64,000 bases of DNA, taken from Gemmobacter sp. GTDB lineage: Bacteria; Pseudomonadota; Alphaproteobacteria; Rhodobacterales; Rhodobacteraceae. Below are positions 1 to 8,555 of this stretch, one piece after another (positions within the stretch are counted from its first letter, which is position 1; every line of letters begins with the position of its first letter). The translations under genes and the position numbers were made by a program. The stretch covers positions 2,212,501-2,276,500 of the forward strand of contig NZ_JAUCBS010000013.1 of NCBI RefSeq assembly GCF_034676705.1, read 5' to 3'. The notes beneath the pieces were generated by a model. That model worked only from the letters and a program-made list of their open reading frames with translations, did not search any database and was not told where the DNA came from.

Positions 1-1
1 G

Positions 2-748
2 CTGGAGGTGATCCACCGCGCGGCCTTTGGCGATCCGCTGGGCAAGGACCGGGTGCGCATCAGTTTTCTGCACCATGCGATGTTCGCCATCGAAACCCCG
101 GGCGGCCTGACCGCCGTGACCGACTACACCGGCTTTACCGGCAGCAGCGACCATGTGCCCACCGTGGTCACCATGAACAATTCGCACAGCACCCACTGGA
201 CCCCGGCCCCTGATCCGCGCATTCCGCATGTGCTGCCCGGCTGGGGCACCGCCGATTATCCCACCGAACACGATCTGGACCTGGGCGAGATGCGGGTGCG
301 CAACGTGCATACCGATGCCCGCGGCGGGTGGGAAGGCGGCATCCGCAAGAACGGCAATTCGATCTTTGTCTTTGAAACCGCAGGCCTGTGCATCGGCCAT
401 CTGGGCCACCTGCACCACGAACCCGACGAGGCGCAATATGCCGCGCTGGGGCGGCTGGATGTGGTGATGGTGCCGGTGGACGGCGGCTATACCATGAACG
501 TCGAGTCGATGATGAAGGTGATCGCGCGGCTGAAATCCTCGGTCGTGCTGCCGATGCACTGGTTTTCCGGCCATTCTCTGGCGATCTTTCTGGATGGGAT
601 GAAGGACAGTTTCGACATTGTCGAACTGGAACAGAACAGCATCGAACTGGGCCTGCACGACCTGCCCCGCCGCCCCACCATCATGGTGCTGCCACCCGAA
701 CTGCTGCGCGGCAGCGAACCGCCCGTGCGGCGCCCTGCATCGCCATAG
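2..748 (+). CDS. MBL-fold metallo-hydrolase, 5' end cut by window edge
   Basis: A metallo-beta-lactamase-fold hydrolase of unknown substrate. The frame is open to the left edge, so the true start, and probably a leader peptide, lie outside the window; GTG at 8 is only the first start codon visible. The core opens with SFLHHAMFAIETPGG, followed by a histidine loop (NNSHSTHW), a GHLGHLHH segment and a late LPMHWFSGH motif. This is the order of metal-binding histidines expected for the fold. It resembles the exported or UlaG-like branch rather than the glyoxalase II branch. The stop is TAG at 746-748. The reaction cannot be inferred. Confidence 0.8.
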   Translation: MEVIHRAAFGDPLGKDRVRISFLHHAMFAIETPGGLTAVTDYTGFTGSSDHVPTVVTMNNSHSTHWTPAPDPRIPHVLPGWGTADYPTEHDLDLGEMRVRNVHTDARGGWEGGIRKNGNSIFVFETAGLCIGHLGHLHHEPDEAQYAALGRLDVVMVPVDGGYTMNVESMMKVIARLKSSVVLPMHWFSGHSLAIFLDGMKDSFDIVELEQNSIELGLHDLPRRPTIMVLPPELLRGSEPPVRRPASP

Positions 749-923
749 CCCGGGGCTGTCACATTTTTGTGCCGTTGCGGAAACGCATCGTCTGGAAAAC
801 GTGACCTCACCGCGAGGTGACTTGCGTAAATTTTGCGCTAAATCTAGATGACCGCCACCGTGCGGCCCCGGTGACCCGGGCCGTGGCGGAAATGCGCAAC
901 ACAGGCATCGCAGGACCAAACAG

Positions 924-1055
924 ATGACCCCCCACAAGCCCCAGCAGGGCAGCCAGCAATCGGCGCCGCAGCAGCAACAGGGCACCGCCTCGAAACCCAC
1001 CCAGCAGCAGCAGGGTGGCCAGACCACCCGGTTCACCGACTGGGCCTCGATCTGA
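924..1055 (+). CDS. small glutamine-rich protein (43 aa)
   Basis: A 43-residue ORF (MTPHKPQQGSQQ..., ending TTRFTDWASI) with two glutamine runs (QQQQ) and little hydrophobicity, so it is probably disordered. It lies between the MBL gene and the TfoX-like gene on the same strand. Upstream GCAGGACCAAACAG contains only a weak purine-rich site. I do not recognise the family. The short low-complexity sequence means it could be a chance ORF, but the codon pattern and position fit a small real gene. Confidence 0.45.
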   Translation: MTPHKPQQGSQQSAPQQQQGTASKPTQQQQGGQTTRFTDWASI

Positions 1056-1107
1056 GGTTTTCGGGGGCTTGAAGGCCGGCGCGGCGCGGGGCATCCTGCG
1101 CGGCGCC

Positions 1108-1464
1108 ATGACCGGAACGCCCCTGACCACGATCAACAGCATCGGCCCTGCCACCGCTGCCACCATGCAGCGCGCGGGCATCCCCGATGCGGAAACGCTG
1201 CGCGCCCTTGGCGCCGATGCGGCCTACCGCAAGCAGCTGGACATTGGCGAAAAGCCGCATTTCATCTGGTATTACGTGCTGGTGATGGCCCTCCAGGGCC
1301 GTCCCTGGAACGATTGCAAGGGTGCCGAAAAGGTTGCCCTGCGCGCCCGGTTCGACCAGATCGTGGCCGAGGCCAGGGCCGCCCGCCTGACCCGCAGCGA
1401 CCTGCTGCATCCCGATCTGGAAAGCGCGCTGGACCTGCTGGGCGTGGTGCCGCGGCGGGGGTGA
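1108..1464 (+). CDS. TfoX/Sxy C-terminal domain protein
   Basis: A protein of 118 aa matching the C-terminal helix-hairpin-helix half of TfoX/Sxy competence regulators: LTTINSIGPATAATMQRAGI (residues 4-23), then LRALGADAAY and a long terminal helix. The N-terminal TfoX domain is absent; stand-alone C-domain proteins are common in alphaproteobacteria and their role is not settled. The frame runs back to 1015, but ATG 1108 is preferred because the upstream residues are unlike the family and the domain begins directly after it. It converges on the MoxR gene, which ends 42 bp away. Confidence 0.75.
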   Translation: MTGTPLTTINSIGPATAATMQRAGIPDAETLRALGADAAYRKQLDIGEKPHFIWYYVLVMALQGRPWNDCKGAEKVALRARFDQIVAEARAARLTRSDLLHPDLESALDLLGVVPRRG

Positions 1465-1506
1465 TCGTTAGCCCCCGCGCACTCACCTCCGTGCCTGGCG
1501 GGGGCG

Positions 1507-2358
1507 CTACCGCCCCTGCTGGCGCCGCGCCATGAAGGCCAGCCGTTCGAACAGATGCACGTCCTGTTCGTTCTTCAGCAGTGCGCCATGCAGTTTTGGC
1601 AGCAGGCTGGTGCCTTCGCGCTTCAGATCCTCGGGCGACAGATCCTCGGCCAGCAGCAGCTTCAGCCAGTCCAGCACCTCGGATGTGGACGGCTTCTTCT
1701 TCAGGCCTGGCTGGTCGCGCAGTTCGTAGAACTGGGTCAGCGCCGTGGTCAGCACCGCATCCTTGATGTCGGGAAAATGCACCGCCACGATGCGGCGCAT
1801 CGTGTCCATGTCGGGGAAGCGGATGTAGTGGAAGAAACACCGGCGCAGGAAGGCGTCGGGCAGCTCTTTTTCGTTGTTCGAGGTGATGATGACGATGGGG
1901 CGCTGCCGCGCGCGGATCGTCTCGCCGGTTTCGTAGACGTAGAATTCCATCCGGTCGAGTTCCTGCAACAGGTCGTTCGGGAACTCGATATCGGCCTTGT
2001 CGATCTCGTCGATCAGCAGCACCACGCGGCCCTCGGCCTCGAACGCTTGCCACAGCTTGCCCTTGCGGATGTAGTTCTTCACGTCCTTGACGCGTTCGTC
2101 GCCCAGCTGGCTGTCGCGCAGGCGGCTGACGGCGTCGTATTCATACAGGCCCTGCTGCGCGCGGGTGGTGGATTTGACGTGCCATTCCAGCATCGGCAGC
2201 CCCAGCGCCTGGGCAACCTGGCGGGCCAGTTCCGTCTTGCCGGTGCCGGGTTCGCCCTTGACCAGCAGCGGGCGTTGCAGGGTGACGGCGGCGTTGACGG
2301 CAACCGTCAGATCCTCGGTCGCGACATAGGCGTCGGTGCCCTGGAAGCGCATGGTCAT
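1507..2358 (-). CDS. MoxR/CoxD-like AAA+ ATPase
   Basis: A cytosolic AAA+ ATPase of 283 aa in the MoxR family, which act as chaperones in maturation of metalloenzymes or cofactors. It shows Walker A GEPGTGKT (residues 35-42), Walker B VVLLIDEID (112-120) and sensor-type ITSNNEKELPDAFLRR. It begins ATGACCATGCGC with a good ribosome site (GGAGGAG) 8 bp upstream. The long open frame upstream of 2358 is antisense to dksA and is not part of it. The sequence is close to CoxD-type MoxR proteins, whose usual partner is a VWA-domain CoxE protein; none is adjacent here. A cox-type cluster does lie 18 kb away. Confidence 0.88.
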   Translation of the reverse strand: MTMRFQGTDAYVATEDLTVAVNAAVTLQRPLLVKGEPGTGKTELARQVAQALGLPMLEWHVKSTTRAQQGLYEYDAVSRLRDSQLGDERVKDVKNYIRKGKLWQAFEAEGRVVLLIDEIDKADIEFPNDLLQELDRMEFYVYETGETIRARQRPIVIITSNNEKELPDAFLRRCFFHYIRFPDMDTMRRIVAVHFPDIKDAVLTTALTQFYELRDQPGLKKKPSTSEVLDWLKLLLAEDLSPEDLKREGTSLLPKLHGALLKNEQDVHLFERLAFMARRQQGR

Positions 2359-2604
2359 TCGGGCTCTCCTCCCTGATGCTGGAACCGGGTTACCCAGCCG
2401 CAGACGCATTTGCAAGCACCGCCGGGGCCCGTGCGCCCCTGCCCGGCCCTGTTGCTCGCGAATCGGGCTGCGCGGGCAAAAGCGGCAGGGGCGCCGCAAT
2501 GTGTAGTGACAATGCCGGGACCATGGGCTAAGTGCTGCGCCAAAAGGTGGCCCGGACCGGCGGAACGCCGCGCACCAGGCCCCGGTGTTGCAGAGGTAGC
2601 CAGG

Positions 2605-3027
2605 ATGAAAGCGGAAACCTTCCTTCCCGAAGATTATCGCCCTGCCGAGGACGAGCCCTTCATGAACGACCGGCAGCTGGAATATTTCCGCCGCAAGCTG
2701 CTGATCTGGAAGGCCGAGCTGCTGGACCAGAGCGCCGAGACGCTGGACAATCTGGGCGAAAGCGCGCGCAACGTCCCCGATCTGGCCGACCGCGCCAGCG
2801 AGGAAACCGACCGCGCGCTGGAACTGCGCACCCGCGACCGCCAGCGCAAGCTGATCGCCAAGATCGACTCGGCCCTGCGCCGGATCGAGAATGCCGAATA
2901 CGGCTACTGCGAAATGACCGGAGAGCCGATCAGCCTGAAACGGCTGGACGCCCGCCCGATCGCCACCATGACACTGGAAGCGCAGGAACGCCACGAACGG
3001 CGCGAGCGTGTGCATCGCGACGACTAA
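2605..3027 (+). CDS. dksA: RNA polymerase-binding transcription factor DksA
   Basis: 140 aa; binds the RNA polymerase secondary channel and works with ppGpp in stringent control. The coiled-coil carries the conserved tip region NVPDLADRASEETDRALELR, followed by the globular zinc-finger region (YGYCEMTGEPISLKRLDARP). Only the first of the four zinc cysteines is kept: the second is Thr (CEMT), and the last pair becomes Thr and Ala in IATMTLEA. Such Cys-poor DksA proteins are known in Rhodobacter. The start at ATG 2605 gives the family length. A GC-rich hairpin at 3062-3086 is its likely terminator. Confidence 0.93.
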   Translation: MKAETFLPEDYRPAEDEPFMNDRQLEYFRRKLLIWKAELLDQSAETLDNLGESARNVPDLADRASEETDRALELRTRDRQRKLIAKIDSALRRIENAEYGYCEMTGEPISLKRLDARPIATMTLEAQERHERRERVHRDD

Positions 3028-3061
3028 GCCCGGCACGGGCCCAGCCAGTCACAGGATAGCG

Positions 3062-3086
3062 CGCGCCGGGGCCCACCCCCGGCGCG
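3062..3086 (+). terminator. hairpin downstream of dksA
   Basis: A perfect 10-bp stem CGCGCCGGGG / CCCCGGCGCG with a 5-nt loop, 35 bp after the dksA stop and just before the next gene. The following TCCGTTTC is only weakly T-rich, so termination efficiency is uncertain. Confidence 0.55.
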
Positions 3087-3099
3087 TCCGTTTCGGGGG

Positions 3100-4296
3100 A
3101 TGCCGATGCTGATCGGGCAAGAGATCACGGTGCTGGGCGCGGGCATTGCCGGGCTGGCGGTGGCGCGGGCGCTGGCCCTGCGCGGGGCGCGCGTGACCGT
3201 TCTGGAACAGGCCGAGGCGGTGCGCGAGGTGGGGGCAGGCTTGCAGATCACGCCCAATGGCGCGGCCGTGATGCAGGCGCTGGGGCTGGCCGGGGCGCTG
3301 TCGGAAGCCGGCTTTGCCTCGCACGGGGTGGAACTGCGCGATGGTCCCGACGGGGCGCTGGTGGCACGGCTGGATCTGGCGCGGCTGCGGCCCGGGCAAT
3401 CGTGGCAATTCGTGCATCGCGCCGATCTGGTCGCCCTGCTGCTGGACGGCGCGCGCGAGGCGGGGGTGGAACTGCGCCTGCTGCAACGCGCCGAACGGGT
3501 GGAACTGACCGACAGCGGCCCCGCCCTGATCACCGCGCAGGGGGCCGAGCTGCGGCCGGGCTTGCTGATTGGCGCCGATGGCCTGCATTCGGTGGTCAGG
3601 TCTGCGCTGAACGGCGTGGCCAGGCCGCAGTTCACCCGGCAGGTTGCCTGGCGGGCGGTGATTCCGGCCGGCGACGATGCGGCCCCGGTGGCCGAGATCC
3701 ATATGGGGCCCGGCCGCCATCTGGTCAGCTATCCGTTGCGGGGCGGCACGCTGCGCAACATCGTCGCGGTCGAGGAGCGCACGGCCTGGGTCGAGGAAGG
3801 CTGGTCGCTGAAGGATGACGCCATGGAACTGCGGCTGGCGTTTGATCGGTTCGGGCCGCGGGTGCGGGGCTGGCTGGATCAGGTGGACGATTGCTGGCTG
3901 TGGGGCCTGTTCCGCCATCCGGTGGCGAAACGCTGGGGCTGGACCTGTCCGGCGGCGCCGGCGCGCGGGGTGGCCATGCTGGGCGATGCTGCGCATCCGA
4001 CCCTGCCGTTTCTGGCCCAGGGCGCCAACATGGCGCTGGAGGATGCCTGGGTGCTGGCACAATCGCTGGCCATGCACGACGACCTGCCCGCCGCGCTGGC
4101 CGCCTATCAGGCGGCCCGTGCCACCCGCACCGCCCGCATCGTGGCCGCCGCCAATGCCAATGCCCGCAACTATCACCTGCGCAGCCCCCTGCGCGAGGTA
4201 GCGCATCTGGGCCTGCGCACCCTGTCCACCCTGGCGCCGGGGCAGTTGCTGAAACGCTACGACTGGATCCACGGGGTGGATGTGGCGGCCGGCTAG
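3100..4296 (+). CDS. FAD-dependent aromatic monooxygenase (salicylate hydroxylase-like)
   Basis: A 398-aa class A flavoprotein monooxygenase of the UbiH/salicylate-hydroxylase group, which hydroxylates aromatic substrates with NAD(P)H and oxygen. The N-terminal Rossmann motif GAGIAGL (residues 13-19) binds FAD. GADGLHS is the middle DG-type motif. The second FAD motif GDAAHPTLPFLAQGANMALED starts at residue 295. Two starts are possible (ATG 3100 or 3106); 3100 was kept. It ends 4 bp inside the convergent DUF2867 gene. The substrate is not deducible, as no catabolic genes sit beside it. Confidence 0.85.
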   Translation: MPMLIGQEITVLGAGIAGLAVARALALRGARVTVLEQAEAVREVGAGLQITPNGAAVMQALGLAGALSEAGFASHGVELRDGPDGALVARLDLARLRPGQSWQFVHRADLVALLLDGAREAGVELRLLQRAERVELTDSGPALITAQGAELRPGLLIGADGLHSVVRSALNGVARPQFTRQVAWRAVIPAGDDAAPVAEIHMGPGRHLVSYPLRGGTLRNIVAVEERTAWVEEGWSLKDDAMELRLAFDRFGPRVRGWLDQVDDCWLWGLFRHPVAKRWGWTCPAAPARGVAMLGDAAHPTLPFLAQGANMALEDAWVLAQSLAMHDDLPAALAAYQAARATRTARIVAAANANARNYHLRSPLREVAHLGLRTLSTLAPGQLLKRYDWIHGVDVAAG

Positions 4297-4772
4297 CCCT
4301 GCGCCATCCGCCGCAGCATGTGGCGCACGATCAGCCGGTGCGCCGGCGCCACGGGCCACATGTAGATCCGGCCATAGCGGTTGTGCGTGATCACAGATGA
4401 GGTGATCGCCAGTTCGCCCCCGCTGGTGGTGATGCAGGTCATCACGTCCAGATGCCGGTCGCGTTCGGTCAGCACCAGCACCTGAGGCGCGGCATGTTCG
4501 ACCAGAAAGAAATCCAGCCGCTCACCCACCTTGACCGCCTGCCGCCGCGCCCCGCTGAACCCGCCGATCGGGCGCACCCCGAACCGCGCCGACACCGCAT
4601 CGCGGAGGCGAAAGGCCAGCGCCATCAACGGCAAGGGCCGCGCCATGACGGCGTTCCACGCCTCCAGCGCCGTCATCGGGCGGATCAGGCGCAGCGTCTG
4701 GCGGTCCAGGAAATCCAGCCGGGGCGGATCGGCCAGGATATGGCTGTCGGTTCCGGGCAGCAGACTGGCCAT
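4293..4772 (-). CDS. DUF2867 family protein
   Basis: 159 aa. The sequence has the look of DUF2867 proteins: an N-terminal region on D.H.....PR, a central GFSGARRQAVKVGERLDFF segment and a C-terminal RIYMWPVAPAHRLIVRHMLR ending. These small soluble proteins are of unknown function and are often fused to or neighbours of NAD(P)-binding epimerases. The start at 4772 was chosen because the upstream in-frame residues are compositionally unlike a protein start. It overlaps the monooxygenase gene by 4 bp tail to tail. Confidence 0.7.
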   Translation of the reverse strand: MASLLPGTDSHILADPPRLDFLDRQTLRLIRPMTALEAWNAVMARPLPLMALAFRLRDAVSARFGVRPIGGFSGARRQAVKVGERLDFFLVEHAAPQVLVLTERDRHLDVMTCITTSGGELAITSSVITHNRYGRIYMWPVAPAHRLIVRHMLRRMAQG

Positions 4773-4928
4773 GATCCCCTCATCCGCCGGATTTGCGGCA
4801 GGATGGGCGGCGCAGCGGGGCTGGGGAATGTGACAGGTTGGCGCGGGGGGCCAAAGCCCATGGCGGGCCACCCCCAAAGCAAGCTAACCTCGCCACGACA
4901 TTCGCGAATTTGGTGACGCAGGCAGGAT

Positions 4929-5237
4929 ATGACCGTCCGGCATTTCTATCTGGGCATGGCAATCGCCGGCACGCTGGTGCCCTGGTTGTTCTTTGGCTCC
5001 TTCTTCGCGCAGCAGGGGCCCGACATTCCGCTGTTTCTGAAATCGCTGTTCGCAAACGGGCCAGCCGGTGGCTTTTCGGCCGATGTGCTGATCTCGCTCA
5101 TCGTTTTCTGGGTCTGGTCCTGGCGCGATGCGGCTCGGCACGGCGTGGCCCGCTGGTGGCTGGTGCTGCCTGCCAGTTTCCTTGTCGGGCTGTCGCTGGC
5201 GCTGCCGCTGTATCTGTATCTGCGCGAAGGGGACTGA
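4929..5237 (+). CDS. DUF2834 membrane protein
   Basis: 102 aa with three hydrophobic segments (about residues 6-24, 51-66 and 76-97), so it is an inner-membrane protein. Length, the PWLFFGSFF motif near the N-terminus, the central DVLISLIVFWVW helix and the C-terminal LPLYLYLRE ending match DUF2834 proteins. Function unknown. The ATG follows GGCAGGATA, a weak Shine-Dalgarno. It is flanked by convergent genes and appears monocistronic. Confidence 0.75.
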   Translation: MTVRHFYLGMAIAGTLVPWLFFGSFFAQQGPDIPLFLKSLFANGPAGGFSADVLISLIVFWVWSWRDAARHGVARWWLVLPASFLVGLSLALPLYLYLREGD

Positions 5238-5247
5238 GCCGGGCGCC

Positions 5248-6132
5248 TTACGGCACCAGGAACCGCACCCCTTCCATTGCGGCGATCCGGGCGCAATCGG
5301 CCTCGTAGCTTTCGGTCAGCGCGGCCACCGTTCCGTCACTCCAGCCGGGCAGGTCGACATCGACTTCCAGCTTTTCCGGCAGGGCAAAGCGGTCGAGGAA
5401 ACCGGCGATGCCGCGGCGGCGGTCGGCATCGGTTGCGGGCAGGGTTTCGGCCAGCCAGGCCGCCATGCGGCGTTGGCCGGGTTCCGACATCAGGCTGGCC
5501 GGCAGATCCAGCGCATGGGCCAGTTCCACCGCCTCGGGCTGGCCGGCGACGGCGCGCAGCACGGAATGCCAGATCAGCGGCGTATCCTCATCGCACCAGA
5601 CCGTCAGGCTGGCCTGCGGACAGGCGGCGCGGATCCGGCCCAGCAGATCGGACCAGCGCAGGGCGCCCGCCTCGAACCCGTCGGGCAGCGGTTCCTGCCC
5701 CTTGGCGCGGCGGCGGGCCGACAGGGCAGGCAGGAAGGTGGCCGGGTTGCGGATGCCGATGTGGAATTCCACCCCGTCCTGCGGAAACAGCGAGGCAAGG
5801 CCGCGCGCCCGCGCCGCCGCCGCCGGATACAGCCGATCCGCCGTCACCGCATCGCGCGGAAAGGCCAGGAACCCCTCGAACGACAGGACAAGGCGCGTCG
5901 CCCCATCCTCGTCGCTGCCCGGCATCAGACCATCCAGCAGCTGTTCGGCACCCGCCGCCTCGGCCGACCGGCCGGCAAAGACCGATGCGGCGGCGCGCAG
6001 CAGGTCGGGGTAGCGGTCAGGTTCCGGCACGGCGGTGCCATGTTGCATCAGCAGGGCGCGGTTGCGCAGCAGCACGCGCAACAGCCCCCCTTCGTCGGTG
6101 CAATGCGCCCCGAGGTGATAGACGATCTGCAT
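5248..6132 (-). CDS. conserved hypothetical, degenerate sulfotransferase-like N-terminus
   Basis: 294 aa, not firmly recognised. The start MQIVYHLGAHCTDEGGLLRV followed by LLRNRALL and a VPEPDRY stretch mirrors the first strand, P-loop and helix of P-loop sulfotransferases (usual form HxGxxKTGTT). The lysine and threonines of the phosphosulfate-binding loop are replaced here, so catalysis is doubtful. The rest is mixed alpha/beta without further motifs. ATG 6132 is chosen over an in-frame start 45 bp upstream because the strand-loop-helix begins there. It is divergent from the ABC permease, with 98 bp between the starts. Confidence 0.6.
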   Translation of the reverse strand: MQIVYHLGAHCTDEGGLLRVLLRNRALLMQHGTAVPEPDRYPDLLRAAASVFAGRSAEAAGAEQLLDGLMPGSDEDGATRLVLSFEGFLAFPRDAVTADRLYPAAAARARGLASLFPQDGVEFHIGIRNPATFLPALSARRRAKGQEPLPDGFEAGALRWSDLLGRIRAACPQASLTVWCDEDTPLIWHSVLRAVAGQPEAVELAHALDLPASLMSEPGQRRMAAWLAETLPATDADRRRGIAGFLDRFALPEKLEVDVDLPGWSDGTVAALTESYEADCARIAAMEGVRFLVP

Positions 6133-6230
6133 CCTGCCTGTACCTTTCCCGACAAGGCTCTGCGGCCCCTTGTCCACGCGCCCAGTATAGGCGGTTTTCC
6201 CGGCAGAGAAACCGCTTTATAGACCGGCAC

Positions 6231-7895
6231 ATGGCCGACCCGATCCCCACCCCCCGCCGCCTGTTCCGGCCCGACCCCTGGTCGGTCGCCTCGGTGCTGA
6301 TCGCGGGGCTGGTGCTGGTGCCGGTGGCGGCGGTGGTCTGGCTGGCCTTCAACCCGGCCGAGAACATCTGGCCGCACATGCTGTCCACCACCCTGCCCCG
6401 GTATCTGGTCAATACCGGCGTGCTGATGGCGGGGGTGGGCGTGCTGACGGCGGCTGTGGGCACCGGGGCGGCCTGGCTGGTGACGATGTATCGCTTTCCC
6501 GGCGTGCGGATGCTGGAAATCGCGCTGCTGCTGCCGCTGGCGGTGCCGGCCTATATCGGCGCCTATGCGCTGGTCGACCTGTTCGAATTCGCCGGCCCCG
6601 TCCAGACCGCGCTGCGCGGCTGGATGGGCTGGGCCACCCCGCGCGACTACTGGTTTCCTGCCGTGCGCTCGCGCGGGGCGGCGGTGCTTGTGCTGGCCTC
6701 GGCCTATTATCCGTATGTCTACCTGCTGGCCCGCGCGGCGTTCCGCGAACAATCCGGCAATGCCTACGAGGTGGCGCGCGCCCTGGGCACCGGGCCATGG
6801 GGCATGTTCCTGCGGCTGGGTCTGCCGCTGGCGCGCCCCGCGATCGCCGCCGGCGTGGCGCTGGCCTGCATGGAGACGGTGAACGATTTCGGCGCCGTGA
6901 GCTATTTCGGGGTCCAGACGCTGACGACGGGGATCTTTTCCGTCTGGCTGACGGCGGGAAATGCCGGAGGGGCGGCGCAACTGTCGCTGGTCAGCCTAGC
7001 GGTGATCCTGGCGCTGATGGGGGTGGAACGGGCGGGCCGGCGCAACCTGCGGTTCCACCGCGCGGCGCGGCAATCGCGGCCCATCGTGGCGCGGCCGCTG
7101 GCAGGCTGGCGCGGCTGGCTGGCTGCGGGGCTGTGCGCCCTGCCCTTTGCGGCCGGGTTCGTGCTGCCGGTGGCGGTGATCGGCCATCATGCGCTGACCA
7201 AACCCGACCACTGGCTGACCCCCGGCCTTGCGCGCGCGCTGGGGCATACGCTGGTCACCGGGGGGCTGGCGTCGGTGCTGTGCGTGGGGGCGGCGCTGGT
7301 GGTGGTGTACGGCGTGCGCCTGTCGCAGCGGCGGTTGCCGCAACTGATGCTGCCGCTGACCGGCATCGGCTATGCCGCGCCCGGCGCCGTGCTGGCGGTG
7401 GGGCTGCTGATTCCGATGGCGGCGCTGGATCACCGGATGGCCGATGCGCTGGAATGGCTGACCGGCCACGACCCCGGCCTGATCCTGACCGGATCGGCCA
7501 GCCTGATCGTGCTGGCCTATGTCGTGCGGTTCTTTGCCATTGCCCAGGGCGCCGCCGATGCCGCGATGGACCGCATCGCCCCGTCGCTGCCGCTGGCCGC
7601 CCGGTCGCTGGGGCGCAGCAGCGGCGGTGTGCTGCGGGCCGTCCACCTGCCGCTGATGCGCGGATCGGTGGGCGTGGCGCTGCTGGTGGTGTTCGTCGAT
7701 TGCGTCAAGGAACTGCCGGCAACCCTGCTGCTGCGCCCGTTCAACTACGATACGCTGGCCACCCGCGTCCACGAACGCGCCAGCGTCGAGGCCCTGGCCG
7801 AGGCCGCCCCCGCCGCCCTGCTGGTGATCGGCGTCAGCCTGGTCGCCGTGGCCTTCCTGGCCCGCAGCGCCCACAACGGCGGCACCCACGGCTGA
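6231..7895 (+). CDS. iron(III)-type ABC transporter permease (FbpB-like)
   Basis: A 554-aa double-length inner-membrane permease of the FbpB/SfuB/HitB type with about 12 transmembrane helices in two repeats. Two EAA-like coupling loops are visible: YEVARALGTGPWGMFLRLGL in the first half and LAARSLGRSSGGVLRAVHLP in the second. The cytosolic start MADPIPTPRRLF precedes the first helix, and ATG 6231 fits that topology. Permeases of this group need a periplasmic iron-binding protein and an ATPase. Neither is adjacent here, so it must borrow partners encoded elsewhere. Iron specificity is by family resemblance only. Confidence 0.85.
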   Translation: MADPIPTPRRLFRPDPWSVASVLIAGLVLVPVAAVVWLAFNPAENIWPHMLSTTLPRYLVNTGVLMAGVGVLTAAVGTGAAWLVTMYRFPGVRMLEIALLLPLAVPAYIGAYALVDLFEFAGPVQTALRGWMGWATPRDYWFPAVRSRGAAVLVLASAYYPYVYLLARAAFREQSGNAYEVARALGTGPWGMFLRLGLPLARPAIAAGVALACMETVNDFGAVSYFGVQTLTTGIFSVWLTAGNAGGAAQLSLVSLAVILALMGVERAGRRNLRFHRAARQSRPIVARPLAGWRGWLAAGLCALPFAAGFVLPVAVIGHHALTKPDHWLTPGLARALGHTLVTGGLASVLCVGAALVVVYGVRLSQRRLPQLMLPLTGIGYAAPGAVLAVGLLIPMAALDHRMADALEWLTGHDPGLILTGSASLIVLAYVVRFFAIAQGAADAAMDRIAPSLPLAARSLGRSSGGVLRAVHLPLMRGSVGVALLVVFVDCVKELPATLLLRPFNYDTLATRVHERASVEALAEAAPAALLVIGVSLVAVAFLARSAHNGGTHG

Positions 7896-7945
7896 CAGGA
7901 TGCCGCCTTGCCATGGCGGCCCCGCGCCGCTATCACGATGCCGGC

Positions 7946-8020
7946 GCCGGTATAGCTCAGTGGTAGAGCGTCTGCCTTGTAAGCAGGGGGTCGGGGGTTC
8001 AAATCCCTCTGCCGGCACCA
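7946..8020 (+). tRNA. tRNA-Thr (TGT anticodon)
   Basis: The 75-nt cloverleaf closes fully: acceptor GCCGGTA with TGCCGGC, D arm GCTC-AGTGGTA-GAGC, anticodon loop CTTGTAA with TGT at positions 34-36, T arm with TTCAAAT loop, discriminator A and encoded CCA. It reads ACA codons. Confidence 0.97.
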
Positions 8021-8084
8021 GTTCCAATCACCTTGATCTGACCTGCCGTGCGGTCTGCCTGCGCGCAACCGACACGCCAATGGA

Positions 8085-8109
8085 AAAGGCCGCCCGATGG
8101 GCGGCCTTT
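8085..8109 (-). terminator. rho-independent terminator of ndk
   Basis: An 11-bp perfect stem AAAGGCCGCCC / GGGCGGCCTTT with a 3-nt loop. Read on the minus strand it is followed by a short T run (CCTTTTCC) and lies 23 bp past the ndk stop, so it most likely ends ndk transcription. It may also act on tRNA-Thr readthrough from the other side. Confidence 0.75.
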
Positions 8110-8132
8110 GGCAGTGCGGGGTATGAAACCGA

Positions 8133-8555
8133 TCAGCCGACCAGTTCGAGACCCGAGAAGAAATAGGCGATTTCCACCGCGGCGGTTTCCGGCGCGTCCG
8201 AGCCGTGGACCGAGTTTTCGCCGACCGACAGGGCGAATTCCTTGCGGATGGTGCCGTCGGCGGCATTCGCCGGGTTGGTGGCGCCCATCACGTCGCGGTT
8301 CTTCAGGATGGCGCCTTCGCCTTCCAGCACCTGCACCACGACCGGCTCGGAGGCCATGAATTCGGTCAGTTCGCCAAAGAACGGACGCTCGGCATGCACT
8401 TCGTAGAACTTCTGCGCCTGCGCGAGGCTCAGGTGGATGCGCTTTTGCGCGACGATGCGCAGGCCGGCTTCCTCGAACTTGGCATTGATCTTGCCGGTCA
8501 GGTTGCGGCGGGTCGCATCGGGTTTGATGATCGACAAGGTGCGTTCGATGGCCAT
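8133..8555 (-). CDS. ndk: nucleoside diphosphate kinase
   Basis: 140 aa, the standard family length. It transfers the gamma phosphate of ATP to NDPs through a phosphohistidine. Visible hallmarks are the N-terminal ERTLSIIKPDA, the GATNPANAADGTIRKEF loop and the catalytic His117 within NSVHGSD. It starts at ATG 8555 behind CCAGAGGG. The 5' end overlaps the end of a long upstream minus-strand ORF by 58 bp, which is unusual spacing. The terminator hairpin at 8085-8109 follows. Confidence 0.96.
   Translation of the reverse strand: MAIERTLSIIKPDATRRNLTGKINAKFEEAGLRIVAQKRIHLSLAQAQKFYEVHAERPFFGELTEFMASEPVVVQVLEGEGAILKNRDVMGATNPANAADGTIRKEFALSVGENSVHGSDAPETAAVEIAYFFSGLELVG

Noticed and set aside
2359..3036. 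N-terminal extension of the MoxR-like gene
   Set aside because: The extension is exactly antisense to dksA and a strong ribosome site lies before ATG 2358.
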